The notes: generated by a model not told the origin, from the letters alone. Counted from the first letter of the stretch, positions 42,525 to 51,542 are shown. The stretch is DNA of 64,000 nucleotides from Pseudomonas monsensis (GCF_014268495.2 NZ_CP077087.1:6250001-6314000); one strand, 5' to 3'. Made by a program: numbers and translations.

Positions 42525-43163
42525 TCACTTGTTCGGCTGCGGCGTCAGGCGCAGGTACGGCTTCACCGCGCGATAGCCTTTTGGAAAGCGTCGTTTGATT
42601 TCATCTTCATCCTTGAGCGACGGCACGATCACTACCTCTTCACCGTCCTGCCAGTTGGCCGGGGTGGCCACCTTGTAGTTGTCGGTGAGCTGCAGCGAGT
42701 CGATCACCCGCAGGATCTCGTGGAAGTTGCGGCCGGTGCTCGCCGGGTAGGTGATGGTCAGGCGAATCTTCTTGTTCGGATCGATCACGAACAGCGAACG
42801 CACGGTCAGCGTGTCGTTGGCGTTCGGGTGGATCAGGTCGTAAAGATCAGACACCTTGCGATCGGCATCAGCCAGGATCGGGAAGTTGACGATGGTGTTC
42901 TGGGTTTCGTTGATGTCTTCGATCCACTTGTGGTGCGAGTCCACCGGGTCGACCGACAGCGCGATGGCTTTGACGCCACGCTGGGCGAACTCATCCTTGA
43001 GCTTGGCGGTGAAGCCCAGTTCGGTGGTGCACACCGGGGTGAAGTCGGCCGGGTGGGAGAACAGCACACCCCAGCTATCGCCCAGCCACTCGTGGAAACG
43101 AATCTTGCCGGCGCTGGAATCCTGTTCGAAGTCGGGGGCGATGTCGCCGAGTCTGAGGCTCAT
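42525..43163 (-). CDS. lsfA: 1-Cys peroxiredoxin LsfA
   Basis: Thiol peroxidase of 212 residues (Prx6 class) that reduces hydrogen peroxide and organic peroxides. The single peroxidatic cysteine is Cys45 in HPADFTPVCTTELGF; no resolving cysteine is apparent later in the chain. The C-terminal arm (EVVIVPSLKDEDEIKRRFPKG, split) is typical of Prx6. LsfA was first described as a sulfate-starvation protein in Pseudomonas, which agrees with its place just upstream of the ssu operon. A terminator separates it from ssuE, so it has its own transcript. Confidence 0.95.
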   Translation of the reverse strand: MSLRLGDIAPDFEQDSSAGKIRFHEWLGDSWGVLFSHPADFTPVCTTELGFTAKLKDEFAQRGVKAIALSVDPVDSHHKWIEDINETQNTIVNFPILADADRKVSDLYDLIHPNANDTLTVRSLFVIDPNKKIRLTITYPASTGRNFHEILRVIDSLQLTDNYKVATPANWQDGEEVVIVPSLKDEDEIKRRFPKGYRAVKPYLRLTPQPNK

Positions 43164-43237
43164 GATGCTGCTCCTGATGAGTTGTTGGAGAACTCAACTG
43201 TAGCTCGGGATTCGACATCATGAAAAAGAATAAATAA

Positions 43238-43249
43238 CTAGATATCTAG
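43238..43249. promoter_or_regulatory. 12-bp palindrome upstream of lsfA
   Basis: CTAGATATCTAG is a perfect palindrome 75 bp upstream of the lsfA start in an AT-rich run. It is an operator candidate. Confidence 0.35.
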
Positions 43250-43396
43250 ATCATTAGTGAATATTAAACTTCTGTTCACTGGACGCTCGACGGCAACCCG
43301 ACGAACATCGGTCGCAAGGTTCGAGAAGGCCTTGAGTTGCTGTAAAGAGGGAAATTTCGGGAAAGGCCTACGGGGGTGGGCCTGACTCGAAAACGC

Positions 43397-43436
43397 AAAA
43401 GCCCCGTCCGGCGCGATGCCGGACGGGGCTTTTTTA
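43397..43436 (-). terminator. Intrinsic terminator of the first porin gene
   Basis: AGCCCCGTCCGGC and GCCGGACGGGGCT form a long stem with A and T runs on either side, 23 bp beyond the porin stop codon. Confidence 0.92.
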
Positions 43437-43458
43437 CATCAGGTGCAGGAGCGCGCTA

Positions 43459-44805
43459 TTACAGCAGCGGGATCGAGTAGCTGACGATCAGGCGGTTTTC
43501 ATCCTGGTCGCGTTGACCCGGGATGTCGTTGCGCCACATAGCGTTTTTCCACATCACGCCAACGTTTTTCAGCGGGCCTTCTGGCACAACGTAACCGATG
43601 GTCAGGTCACGTTCCCACTCGGAGTTGCCATGGCCGTTTTCAAGACCATTTTTACCCACGGTGTCGATATTGTCGCCACGCAGGTAAACAACACCGGCGG
43701 TCAGGCCAGGCACGCCAACCTTGGCGAAATCATAGGAGTAGCGAGCCTGCCAGGTACGTTCGCCTGCACGGGCAAACTTGGCGATCTGCATGTCGGTGGT
43801 GATGTAAGCCGAAGAGCCGTCACCCTGGTTCAGCCAAGGGAAGTCACTGCTGCCGTTGCTGACCTGGTAGCCGCCGCCGAAGGTATGACCTTCAACGCTA
43901 TACAGGAACAAGCCGCTGTAAAGGTTGTTGTCGACTTTGCCCTTGCCAGCATTGAAACCGGTGTAATTACCGTTGCTGAAATAAGCCGAGTCGTGGCCGT
44001 TCAAGCCGTCATCGGAGCTGTTGAAATAACGGAAGTCCGATTTCAACACGCCAGGGCCGATTGCCCAGTTGTGAACCAGGCCCAGGAAGTGCTGTTTGTA
44101 GAAGTCTTCCAGATTGCCGTAGTAGTACTGGGCAGTCAGGTCTTTGGTGATTTTGTAATCACCACCGGCGTAGATGAACTTGTTGCTGTTAGCCGTACGA
44201 GCACTTGCACCGCCAATGGCCATGTTCTCGTTATTGCTGGAGTTACGCCCCTTCACAGCTTCGATCTGACCGCCAATCAGAGTCAGGTCTTTGATCTCGT
44301 TGGACGTGATCTGGCCACCTTGAAAGGTTTGCGGCAGCAGACGGCCATCGTTGGTCACGATAACTGGCAGCTTTGGCTGCAGGGTGCCGAGCTTCAGTTC
44401 AGTCTGGGAGATCTTGGCTTTGGCAGTCAGGCCCAGGCTGGAGAAGTTGTTAACCGCTTTGCCATTGGACTCACTTGGGAAAACCGTGCCGCCGTACGAA
44501 GTGCTGCTGGTTGCCCCATTGGTGCCGCCACCCGAATCCAGACGTACGCCCAACAGGCCGATGGCGTCGATACCGAAGCCGACAGTGCCTTGGGTATAAC
44601 CGGAGATGAAGCGCAGATCGAAGCCTTGGCCCCATTCTTCAGCTTTGCTCTGGGTGGAGTGAGCACCGGAGTCGCGGTTATCAGTGTTGATGTAGAAGTT
44701 ACGCAGCCCCAAAGTAGCTTTGCTGTCTTCGATGAAACCGGCGGCGCCTGCCTGCTGCGCCATAACCCCTACGGCCACAGCCAGGGCCAAGGTGGACTTG
44801 TTCAT
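43459..44805 (-). CDS. OprD-family outer-membrane porin (first of two)
   Basis: Substrate-specific 18-strand porin of the OprD/Occ family, 448 residues. Signal peptide MNKSTLALAVAVGVMAQQAG ending AAGFIEDSKATL; then ENRLIVSYSIPLL closes the last beta strand with a C-terminal leucine. Segments such as LKLGTLQPKLPVIVTNDGRL and PQTFQGGQITSNEI are the family constriction blocks. The substrate is unknown; relatives take up amino acids, peptides or aromatic acids. Paralogue of the next gene, sharing almost the same signal peptide and ribosome-site leader. Confidence 0.93.
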   Translation of the reverse strand: MNKSTLALAVAVGVMAQQAGAAGFIEDSKATLGLRNFYINTDNRDSGAHSTQSKAEEWGQGFDLRFISGYTQGTVGFGIDAIGLLGVRLDSGGGTNGATSSTSYGGTVFPSESNGKAVNNFSSLGLTAKAKISQTELKLGTLQPKLPVIVTNDGRLLPQTFQGGQITSNEIKDLTLIGGQIEAVKGRNSSNNENMAIGGASARTANSNKFIYAGGDYKITKDLTAQYYYGNLEDFYKQHFLGLVHNWAIGPGVLKSDFRYFNSSDDGLNGHDSAYFSNGNYTGFNAGKGKVDNNLYSGLFLYSVEGHTFGGGYQVSNGSSDFPWLNQGDGSSAYITTDMQIAKFARAGERTWQARYSYDFAKVGVPGLTAGVVYLRGDNIDTVGKNGLENGHGNSEWERDLTIGYVVPEGPLKNVGVMWKNAMWRNDIPGQRDQDENRLIVSYSIPLL

Positions 44806-45180
44806 GTATCGCTCCTCTCGTTTCTAATTCTTTTGCTTTTTTTACTGTCGGTTTCGGATCGATTGCCCGAAATCCTGAACGCTTGATCGCGGCGGACCCT
44901 TTACCCCCAGTCAAAGCCGCGAAAGGATACCCCGGCATAGTCCCCAAAAGAATTGTTTCATTCTTTTTCAGAACCCGAAGACATATAGAAGGCACCTCAG
45001 ACTGGAGGTATCGGCTTCAACACCGATTCCTGAACCCGTCAAATTGTCGAGGGACGAAAATGCCAAAACACCGCAGCGTCTTTTGAACGCTGAACGGGTC
45101 TACTTTAAGCATTCGTCGGAGAACATAAAAAGAATAAAAAATGCGCTAGAGCTTATATTTTGGAATATAAAAAAATGCGC
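44806..45180. other. Porin control region without gene
   Basis: The stretch contains the leader GAAACGAGAGGAG (also found before the second porin), an inverted repeat TTTCGG-N9-CCGAAA (44852-44872), and AAAAGAA-N8-TTCTTTT (44946-44967, separate entry). No protein-coding frame is convincing here. Confidence 0.6.
44946..44967. promoter_or_regulatory. Operator candidate AAAAGAA-N8-TTCTTTT upstream of first porin
   Basis: Perfect inverted repeat with spacer TTGTTTCA, 141 bp upstream of the ATG at 44805. The same arms with the same spacer length occur upstream of the second porin (46732-46755). Confidence 0.6.
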
Positions 45181-45215
45181 AAAAAAAACCTTGCCGAGCG
45201 GCAAGGTTTTTTTAA
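45181..45215 (-). terminator. Intrinsic terminator of the second porin gene
   Basis: ACCTTGCCGAGCGGCAAGGT forms a tight hairpin between A and T runs, just beyond the porin stop codon. Confidence 0.92.
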
Positions 45216-45222
45216 TGACGTG

Positions 45223-46551
45223 TTACAGGAAGCTGTAGGTGTAGTTGAAGATCAGACGGGTCTGGTCCTGATCGGCAATATTGATTTGGCTGCCGCGATA
45301 AACACCGTTACGCAGGGTCACACCAAAACCTTTGAGCGTGCCCTGTTGAACGGTGTAATCAATCCGCATGTCGCGTTCCCACTCGGACATATCGCTACCG
45401 GTGCCATTCGTTGCCTTGATGTTGTCACCATGCAGGTAAGCGATCGAGGCTTTGAGACCCGGTACACCCAGACCTGCGAAGTCATAGGAGTACTGACCGA
45501 AAGTGGTGTTTTCACCCGCTCGGACGAAACCGTTAATCATGGAGTCGGTGAACAGGTAGAAACTGGCGCCGCCGGCACCTTCAGGGCGACCGTTGCCATC
45601 GACCACGTTGCCCTGGTTCAGGTAGACGAAACCACCGTCATCGTTGACGCGTTGATGGCCGAGCAAGAAGGCGTTGCCACCCAAGGTATACGTGAACATG
45701 GCGCTCCAGGTCTTGTTGTCGACCTCGCCCGGGGTCTTGGCATAACCACCGTTGTTATTGAACCGGTAGCCTGCGTCCCCGTTCTTGCCATCGGAGCTGC
45801 TGTCAAAATAGCGGATATCGGTCTTGAACGACTGATTGGTGTCGATCGGAAAGACGTGCACCAGGCCGAAGAAGTTCTGCTTGTAATAGTCCTGCAGGTT
45901 CGAGTGGTAGTACTGCAGCGTCAGGTCTTTGGTGACCTTCCAGTCAGCACCGGCATAACGGAACTGATTGCTGTCTTGGGTACCGCCGGCCACTGCCAGG
46001 CCGGTACTGTTTGACGAGGCACGGCCCACGGCATGCTCAAGCTGACCGGCGTTGAAGGTGACGTTGTCGATTTCCTTGGAGGTGATCGTGCCACCCTCGA
46101 AGGTTTGAGGCAGCAGGCGGCTATCGTTCGCGACCAGAATCGGCAAGCTCGGTTGCAGCGCGCCACCCAGGTGCGCTTCGGTCTTGGACAGACGTGCCTT
46201 GACGTTACCCGCTATGCGGCTCCAGGACTGCGTGGCCGAACCGTCGGAGTCACTTGGATTGAACGAGTTATTGTCCGGGTGGTGCCCACGACCACCATCC
46301 AGGTGAATACCGCTGAGCGCCTGCACATCAAGGCCAAAACCGACCGTACCTTGAGTGAAACCGGACAGGTAATCAAACTTGAAACCCTGCGCGGCTTCTC
46401 GCTGATCTGCGCCGCCATCGCGGTTGTCGTTGTTGAAATACATGGTGCGGGAACTAAGGGAAGCCTTGCTGTCTTCGATGAAACCCGCGGCACCTGCCTG
46501 CTGCGCCAATACCCCAAAGGCCACAGCCACGGCCAAGGTGGACTTATTCAT
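45223..46551 (-). CDS. OprD-family outer-membrane porin (second of two)
   Basis: Porin of 442 residues. Its signal peptide (MNKSTLAVAVAFGVLAQQAG) and mature start AAGFIEDSKASL differ by a few residues from the first porin, and both end in a short beta strand (QTRLIFNYTYSFL). The pore loops differ more, so the two probably serve different substrates. I choose the ATG at 46551 because GAGAGGAG lies seven bases upstream; the longer frame to 46644 has no homology. AACAATAA (plus-strand complement at 46575-46582) precedes the ribosome site and fits the Hfq/Crc motif. Confidence 0.93.
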   Translation of the reverse strand: MNKSTLAVAVAFGVLAQQAGAAGFIEDSKASLSSRTMYFNNDNRDGGADQREAAQGFKFDYLSGFTQGTVGFGLDVQALSGIHLDGGRGHHPDNNSFNPSDSDGSATQSWSRIAGNVKARLSKTEAHLGGALQPSLPILVANDSRLLPQTFEGGTITSKEIDNVTFNAGQLEHAVGRASSNSTGLAVAGGTQDSNQFRYAGADWKVTKDLTLQYYHSNLQDYYKQNFFGLVHVFPIDTNQSFKTDIRYFDSSSDGKNGDAGYRFNNNGGYAKTPGEVDNKTWSAMFTYTLGGNAFLLGHQRVNDDGGFVYLNQGNVVDGNGRPEGAGGASFYLFTDSMINGFVRAGENTTFGQYSYDFAGLGVPGLKASIAYLHGDNIKATNGTGSDMSEWERDMRIDYTVQQGTLKGFGVTLRNGVYRGSQINIADQDQTRLIFNYTYSFL

Positions 46552-47159
46552 TGTTAAGCTCCTCTCGTTTCTAATTATTGTTACCTGGCCCGAATCGATG
46601 CCCGGGTCTCGAAGGTAAGCGATTAGCGCCAGAGCGTGACCCACAAGTCAATCGTAACCTTATGTGTCTACGACCATAGTCTAATCTCCGGTTTTTTGGT
46701 CCATGCAGGTTCATGAATTCGTCATGACACTGAAAAGAATGGATACCTTCTTTTCTAATACCCTTTAGGAATTTAAACCCCGTATTTACAAGCTCTGGCG
46801 CTCCCCACGCTAACGCCCCGGTCAATTCCTGAAGAGTATTAAACCGCTCTGTTTATGGTGATTTGCACTGAAGCAATCCGGAAACAATTCCATCACTCCA
46901 ACCGTCAACCCAGCGCACTATCCGGATCAATTGTTACAGTTTGTGTGTCGATGGGTTTTTTTTCATGCACAGCGAGGCCGCCGTCATTGCCGGAATGAAC
47001 CCAGCCTTTTCAGACAATGTTTGCAGTGACGGGAATCAGAAGGAGCGTTTCAGATTGGCGGGTTATTCTGCCGATTGCCGACAGCCCATCCATTCGCACA
47101 ACAGGTGCAGCGATGTGGGGAGCCTGTAGCGCGCTCCCCCACTCGCCATTCCTGATGAA
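46552..47159. other. 608-bp gene-free region between second porin and argA
   Basis: AT-richer than its surroundings. It holds the porin leader, the palindrome at 46732-46755, and a GTGGGGAGC...GCTCCCCCAC hairpin near 47114-47142 just past the argA stop, without a T-run. I see no gene, tRNA or known RNA here. Confidence 0.55.
46732..46755. promoter_or_regulatory. Operator candidate GAAAAGAA-N8-TTCTTTTC upstream of second porin
   Basis: Perfect 8-8-8 inverted repeat with spacer TGGATACC, 181 bp upstream of the ATG at 46551. Arms and spacing match the site at 44946-44967. Confidence 0.6.
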
Positions 47160-48458
47160 TCAGAGGGTCTTTTCGAAGATCTTCGAGTTGCGCTGATAGT
47201 TGTACAGCGACGCCCGCGCCGCTGGCAGGCGTTCAACGCTGCTTGGCTCAAAACCACGCTCGCGGAACCAGTGCGCGGTGCGGGTGGTGAGGACGAACAG
47301 GGTTTTCAGGCCTTGCGCCCGGGCACGGGTTTCGATGCGCTCCAGCAACTCGTCACCGCGACCGCCATGGCGGTACTCCGGGTTCACCGCCAGGCACGCC
47401 AGCTCGCCGGCATCCGAATCGGCGATCTGATACAGCGCCGCACAAGCGATGATCATGCCTTCACGCTCGACCACGCTGAACTGCTCGATCTCACGCTCCA
47501 GCACTTCACGGGAACGGCGCACCAGAATCCCCTGCTCTTCCAGCGGACTGATCAGGTCGAGCAGGCCGCCTACGTCTTCAATCGCCGCCTCGCGCACCAG
47601 TTCGAATTGCTCTTGCGCGACCAGCGTGCCGCCACCGTCACGGGTGAACAGCTCGGTCAGCAGCGCGCCGTCTTCGGCATAGCTGACGATATGGCTGCGC
47701 GCCACCCCGCCACGGCAAGCCTCGGCGGCGGCATCCAGCAGTTCGGCCTGATAGTTGTTGCCCAGCCGCGCCAGATGCGCCGGCACCTGTTGCGGGCGCA
47801 GTTCGCGCACCAGTTTGCCGTTCTCGTCAATCAGACCGAGGTCGGCGCCGAACAGCAGCAGTTTGTCAGCGCCCAGGTCGATCGCGGCGCGGGTGGCGAC
47901 GTCTTCGCAGGCCAGGTTGAAGATCTCGCCGGTCGGCGAATAGCCCAGCGGCGACAGCAGCACGATCGAGCGCTCGTCGAGCAGGCGGTTGATGCCTTTG
48001 CGGTCGACCCGGCGCACTTCACCGGTGTGGTGATAATCGACACCTTCGAGCACGCCGATCGGCCGCGCGGTCACGAGGTTGCCGCTGGCCACGCGCAAGC
48101 GCGAGCCCTGCATTGGCGAAGAAGCCATGTCCATCGACAAGCGCGCTTCGATGGCGATGCGCAACTGGCCGACCGCGTCGATCACGCACTCCAGGGTCGC
48201 CGCATCGGTGATGCGCATGCCGTGATGGTAATGCGGGGTCAGGCCACGGGCGGCGAGGCGGGTTTCAATCTGCGGGCGCGAACCGTGCACAAGCACCAGA
48301 CGCACACCAAGGCTGTGCAGCAGGACAATATCGTGGACGATGTTGCCGAAATTCGGATGCTCCACGCCGTCGCCGGGCAGCATGACGACGAAAGTGCAAT
48401 CGCGGTGGGCATTGATATAAGGAGACGCGTGGCGAAGCCAATTGACGTATTCGGGCAT
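47160..48458 (-). CDS. argA: N-acetylglutamate synthase
   Basis: Catalyses acetyl-CoA plus glutamate to N-acetylglutamate, first step of arginine synthesis. The 432-residue protein has an amino-acid-kinase-like domain (about 1-280: FVVMLPGDGVEHPNFGNIVH, then GVRLVLVHGSRPQI) that binds arginine, and a C-terminal GNAT acetyltransferase domain (about 290-432: LACLAVNPEYRHGGRGDELL is the acetyl-CoA loop). This is the usual long ArgA. argE lies further upstream on the same strand with a REPIN between. Confidence 0.96.
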   Translation of the reverse strand: MPEYVNWLRHASPYINAHRDCTFVVMLPGDGVEHPNFGNIVHDIVLLHSLGVRLVLVHGSRPQIETRLAARGLTPHYHHGMRITDAATLECVIDAVGQLRIAIEARLSMDMASSPMQGSRLRVASGNLVTARPIGVLEGVDYHHTGEVRRVDRKGINRLLDERSIVLLSPLGYSPTGEIFNLACEDVATRAAIDLGADKLLLFGADLGLIDENGKLVRELRPQQVPAHLARLGNNYQAELLDAAAEACRGGVARSHIVSYAEDGALLTELFTRDGGGTLVAQEQFELVREAAIEDVGGLLDLISPLEEQGILVRRSREVLEREIEQFSVVEREGMIIACAALYQIADSDAGELACLAVNPEYRHGGRGDELLERIETRARAQGLKTLFVLTTRTAHWFRERGFEPSSVERLPAARASLYNYQRNSKIFEKTL

Positions 48459-48625
48459 GAACCTGGGCCTGTAATAAATAGCAGCCGGAAATAGGGGCGA
48501 AACGGAAAACGCACAGCGGGCTGATGGTTATCGTCGGAACAGGCTTGGCGACACGCGCGCTCTCCTCATGAATACGGGTTGGGGTGCAGGCAATTTACAG
48601 CGTTTGATCAGGCAAAACACAATCC

Positions 48626-48719
48626 CTTGTAGGAGTGAGCCTGCTCGCGATAGCGGAGTTTCAGTCAATATCTTCGGTGACTGACTCACCGCTGTCGCGA
48701 GCAGGCTCACTCCTACAAG
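48626..48719. repeat. REP doublet (GTAGGAGTGAGCCTGCTCGCG class)
   Basis: Inverted arms CTTGTAGGAGTGAGCCTGCT and AGCAGGCTCACTCCTACAAG in the 270-bp gap between argA and argE. Nothing else stands out in that gap. Confidence 0.92.
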
Positions 48720-48728
48720 TGTTCACTT

Positions 48729-49892
48729 TCATTCCTGCGAAGCTGTACCCGTTGTCAGGCAGTAATGTTCAATCAACTGCCGCAGTAGATGCACGGTAGG
48801 CTGCAAACGTGACATTTCAAGGTATTCGCCGGGCTGGTGCGCACAGGCGATGTCGCCGGGGCCGAGCACGATGGTTTCGCAACCAAGGCGCTGAAGATAA
48901 GGCGCTTCGGTGCCGAACGCTACTGCTTCGGCACTGTGACCGGTAAGCTTTTCCGCGATGCGCACCAGTTCGGCGTCTGCAGCCTGCTCGAATGAAGGCA
49001 CTTCCGGGAACAACGGCTTGTAGTCGATCTTCACCTGATGCCGTTCGGCCACCGGATTGAGCTTGCGCAGAATCTCCGCACGCAGGACTTTCGGGTCCAT
49101 GCCCGGCAGCGGGCGCAGGTCGAACTCCAGCGAACACTGGCCGCAGATGCGATTCGGGTTGTCGCCGCCATGAATACAGCCAAAGTTCAGCGTCGGTTGC
49201 GGCACGCTGAACTGCGGGTTGTTGAATTCACGCTGCCACAACAGACGCAGGCCACGCAGTTCGCCGATGGCATCGTGCATAGCCTCAAGGGCGCTGTGCC
49301 CCAGGCGCGGATCCGACGAATGGCCGCTCTGCCCGAGGATGTCGATGCGCTCCATCATGATGCCCTTGTGCATGCGGATCGGCTTGAGCCCGGTCGGCTC
49401 GCCGATCACCGCCGCGCGCCCGATGGGATGCCCGGCCTCGGCCAGCGCACGGGCGCCGGACATCGAGCTTTCTTCATCGCAAGTGGCGAGAATCAGCAGC
49501 GGTTGCCGGAACGGCTGGTCGAGCAACGGCTGCACGGCTTCGATGATCAGGGCGAAGAAGCCCTTCATGTCGCAGCTGCCCAGCCCGACCCAGCGGCCAT
49601 CGACTTCGGTGAGTTTCAACGGATCGGTCTGCCACAGCGCATCGTCATACGGCACCGTGTCGCTGTGCCCGGCCAGCACCAGTCCGCCCGGGCCGCTGCC
49701 GAAACTGGCGAGCAGATTGAATTTTCCGGGGCTGACCTGCTGGATATCGCAACTGAACCCCAGCTCGCCCAGCCATCCGGCGAGCAAGTCGATCACCGCC
49801 CGGTTGGACTGGTCCAGGTTCGGTTGGGTACAGCTGACCGACGGCGCGGCAATCAGCGCGGCGAACTGGTCTTTCATGGACGGCAAAGGCAT
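48729..49892 (-). CDS. argE: Acetylornithine deacetylase
   Basis: Zinc hydrolase of the M20 family that converts N-acetylornithine to ornithine. The 387-residue chain has LVLAGHSDTVPYDD (first metal His and bridging Asp), GSCDMKGFFALI (second Asp), CDEESSMSGARALAE (Glu pair), IGEPTGLKP and a dimerisation lid. The start at 49892 (MPLPSMKDQFAAL) has GGAG six bases upstream; an ATG 12 bases further upstream is less well placed. Divergent from the CYTH-domain gene. Confidence 0.93.
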   Translation of the reverse strand: MPLPSMKDQFAALIAAPSVSCTQPNLDQSNRAVIDLLAGWLGELGFSCDIQQVSPGKFNLLASFGSGPGGLVLAGHSDTVPYDDALWQTDPLKLTEVDGRWVGLGSCDMKGFFALIIEAVQPLLDQPFRQPLLILATCDEESSMSGARALAEAGHPIGRAAVIGEPTGLKPIRMHKGIMMERIDILGQSGHSSDPRLGHSALEAMHDAIGELRGLRLLWQREFNNPQFSVPQPTLNFGCIHGGDNPNRICGQCSLEFDLRPLPGMDPKVLRAEILRKLNPVAERHQVKIDYKPLFPEVPSFEQAADAELVRIAEKLTGHSAEAVAFGTEAPYLQRLGCETIVLGPGDIACAHQPGEYLEMSRLQPTVHLLRQLIEHYCLTTGTASQE

Positions 49893-50048
49893 CGCTGACT
49901 CCAACTCCCGAATTGAAGTCCATCATAGAGCCATCCGGCGCCAGGAATAAACCGCCGCAGGGCGTAGGAAGTTTGAGTCCTGTACACTGCACGACCTTGG
50001 CAGCCACACATTCCCCCGGCTGCGCTCCCGATCCTGGATTTTCCGGCC

Positions 50049-51419
50049 ATGCAGAAAGAAACCGAAATCAAACTCCGCGTCAGCCGCGAAACCCTCGCCG
50101 CCCTGCGCGAGCACCCGCTACTGAAAAAACGCAACAAAAATGGCTGGGAACGCCGTGAGTTGATGAACCAGTACTTCGACACCCCCGAGCGCGACCTGGC
50201 CCAGGCCAAAGTCGCCCTGCGCCTGCGCAAGGACGGTGACGAAGTGATTCAGACCCTCAAGACGCGCGGCCAGAGCATCGCCGGTCTGTCCGAGCGTAAC
50301 GAGTACGACTGGAAGTTGCCCAAAGCCAAGCTCGATGTGAAAAAACTCGACGGCGAATGCTGGCCCGAGTCGCTGGCCGAGCTGGACAAGAAAACCCTGA
50401 AACCGATCTTCACCACCGATTTCGTCCGCGAGCGCGCGGAAATCGCCTGGGGCCGCGGCAAGGCCAAAGTGGTCATCGAAGCCGCGCTGGACCTCGGTCA
50501 TGTGGTGGTCGGCAAACAGAAAGAAGAAATCTGCGAGCTGGAACTGGAACTGCGCGAAGGCAAGCCTGCCGCGCTGCTGGAACTGGCCGCCGAACTGGCC
50601 GAAACCCTGGCCCTGATGCCGTGCGACATCAGCAAGGCCGAACGCGGCTACCGCCTGTACGACGCCAACAGCTACTCGCTGAGCCTGCCGGCGCCGCAAC
50701 TGACCCCGGAAACCCAACTCGACGATGCCTTCGCCGCACTTTGCTGGCATCTGCTTGGCAGCAGTCAGCGTCTGGCTGAACAGTATCGCTTCAACGGCCA
50801 CTGGCGCCTGCTGCAGGACTGGGTCGAAAACCTCGCGGAAATGCGTGCCCTGCTGAGCAGCCTCGGCCAGGCTGCGCCGCGACCGTCGACGCACGACCTG
50901 CGCGTGGCGCTGGATGCGTTGCTCGAAGACTGGCGCCCGCTGGTTCAGGTCGGTATCGAAGACGAAGACGTGCGCAAAGCGGCGCCGGAACAATTCCTCG
51001 AAGAGCTGGAAGACCCACGCTGGGGCCTGTTCTCGCTGACCACCTCGCGCTGGCTGCTGGCCCGCACCTGGACCGCCGAGCGCAACGTTCGTGGCAACCG
51101 TCAGGGTGGCGCTCAGTTGCACAGCTGGCTGCCGCGCCTGTTGGGCGAAGAAGCCACGGCCCTGCAACTGCAGCGCTATCAGCAACAGCCGGAAGATCTG
51201 GCCGAGCAACTGCCGCGCATCGAGCGCATCCAGGTCTGGCTGCACCACGCGCGTAACGTGCTGGAGATCCCGGAAATGGATCGCCTGTACGGCGAGTTGA
51301 ACAAACTGGCGCAACTGGCCAACGAGCCGACGATCACTGACGAACTGCTCGATGCGCGCAAGCAGCAGGCGATTGCGGTTTACCAGAATCGTGCCTGGAA
51401 AATGCTGCTGCGCATGTAA
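50049..51419 (+). CDS. CYTH-domain inorganic triphosphatase (YgiF-like)
   Basis: Cytosolic protein of 456 residues. The N-terminal CYTH domain (about 1-200) begins MQKETEIKLRV, which contains the metal-binding ExExK motif, and continues with KVALRLRKDGDEVIQTLKTR and KAKVVIEAALDLG, forming the charged tunnel that holds triphosphate. The C-terminal half (about 215-456) is helical and occupies the place of a CHAD domain as in E. coli YgiF, though it has few of the expected histidines. The likely reaction is hydrolysis of tripolyphosphate. Divergent from argE; ends just before a REPIN. Confidence 0.87.
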   Translation: MQKETEIKLRVSRETLAALREHPLLKKRNKNGWERRELMNQYFDTPERDLAQAKVALRLRKDGDEVIQTLKTRGQSIAGLSERNEYDWKLPKAKLDVKKLDGECWPESLAELDKKTLKPIFTTDFVRERAEIAWGRGKAKVVIEAALDLGHVVVGKQKEEICELELELREGKPAALLELAAELAETLALMPCDISKAERGYRLYDANSYSLSLPAPQLTPETQLDDAFAALCWHLLGSSQRLAEQYRFNGHWRLLQDWVENLAEMRALLSSLGQAAPRPSTHDLRVALDALLEDWRPLVQVGIEDEDVRKAAPEQFLEELEDPRWGLFSLTTSRWLLARTWTAERNVRGNRQGGAQLHSWLPRLLGEEATALQLQRYQQQPEDLAEQLPRIERIQVWLHHARNVLEIPEMDRLYGELNKLAQLANEPTITDELLDARKQQAIAVYQNRAWKMLLRM

Positions 51420-51425
51420 GTCCGC

Positions 51426-51516
51426 CATCGCTGGCAAGCCAGCTCCAACAGGTCTTGTGTTGAAACGCTATCTGCATTCCAACACTGAACCTTGTGGGAG
51501 CTGGCTTGCCAGCGAT
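51426..51516. repeat. REP doublet (GTGGGAGCTGGCTTGCCAGCG class)
   Basis: Inverted arms CATCGCTGGCAAGCCAGCTC and GAGCTGGCTTGCCAGCGATG between the convergent CYTH and Lrp genes. Confidence 0.92.
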
Positions 51517-51542
51517 GAGGCCAGCCAAACAACCGCTCAATC

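Noticed and set aside
47114..47142. argA intrinsic terminator
   Set aside because: A good GTGGGG/CCCCAC stem exists, but no T-run follows on the minus strand, so it is mentioned only as a hairpin.
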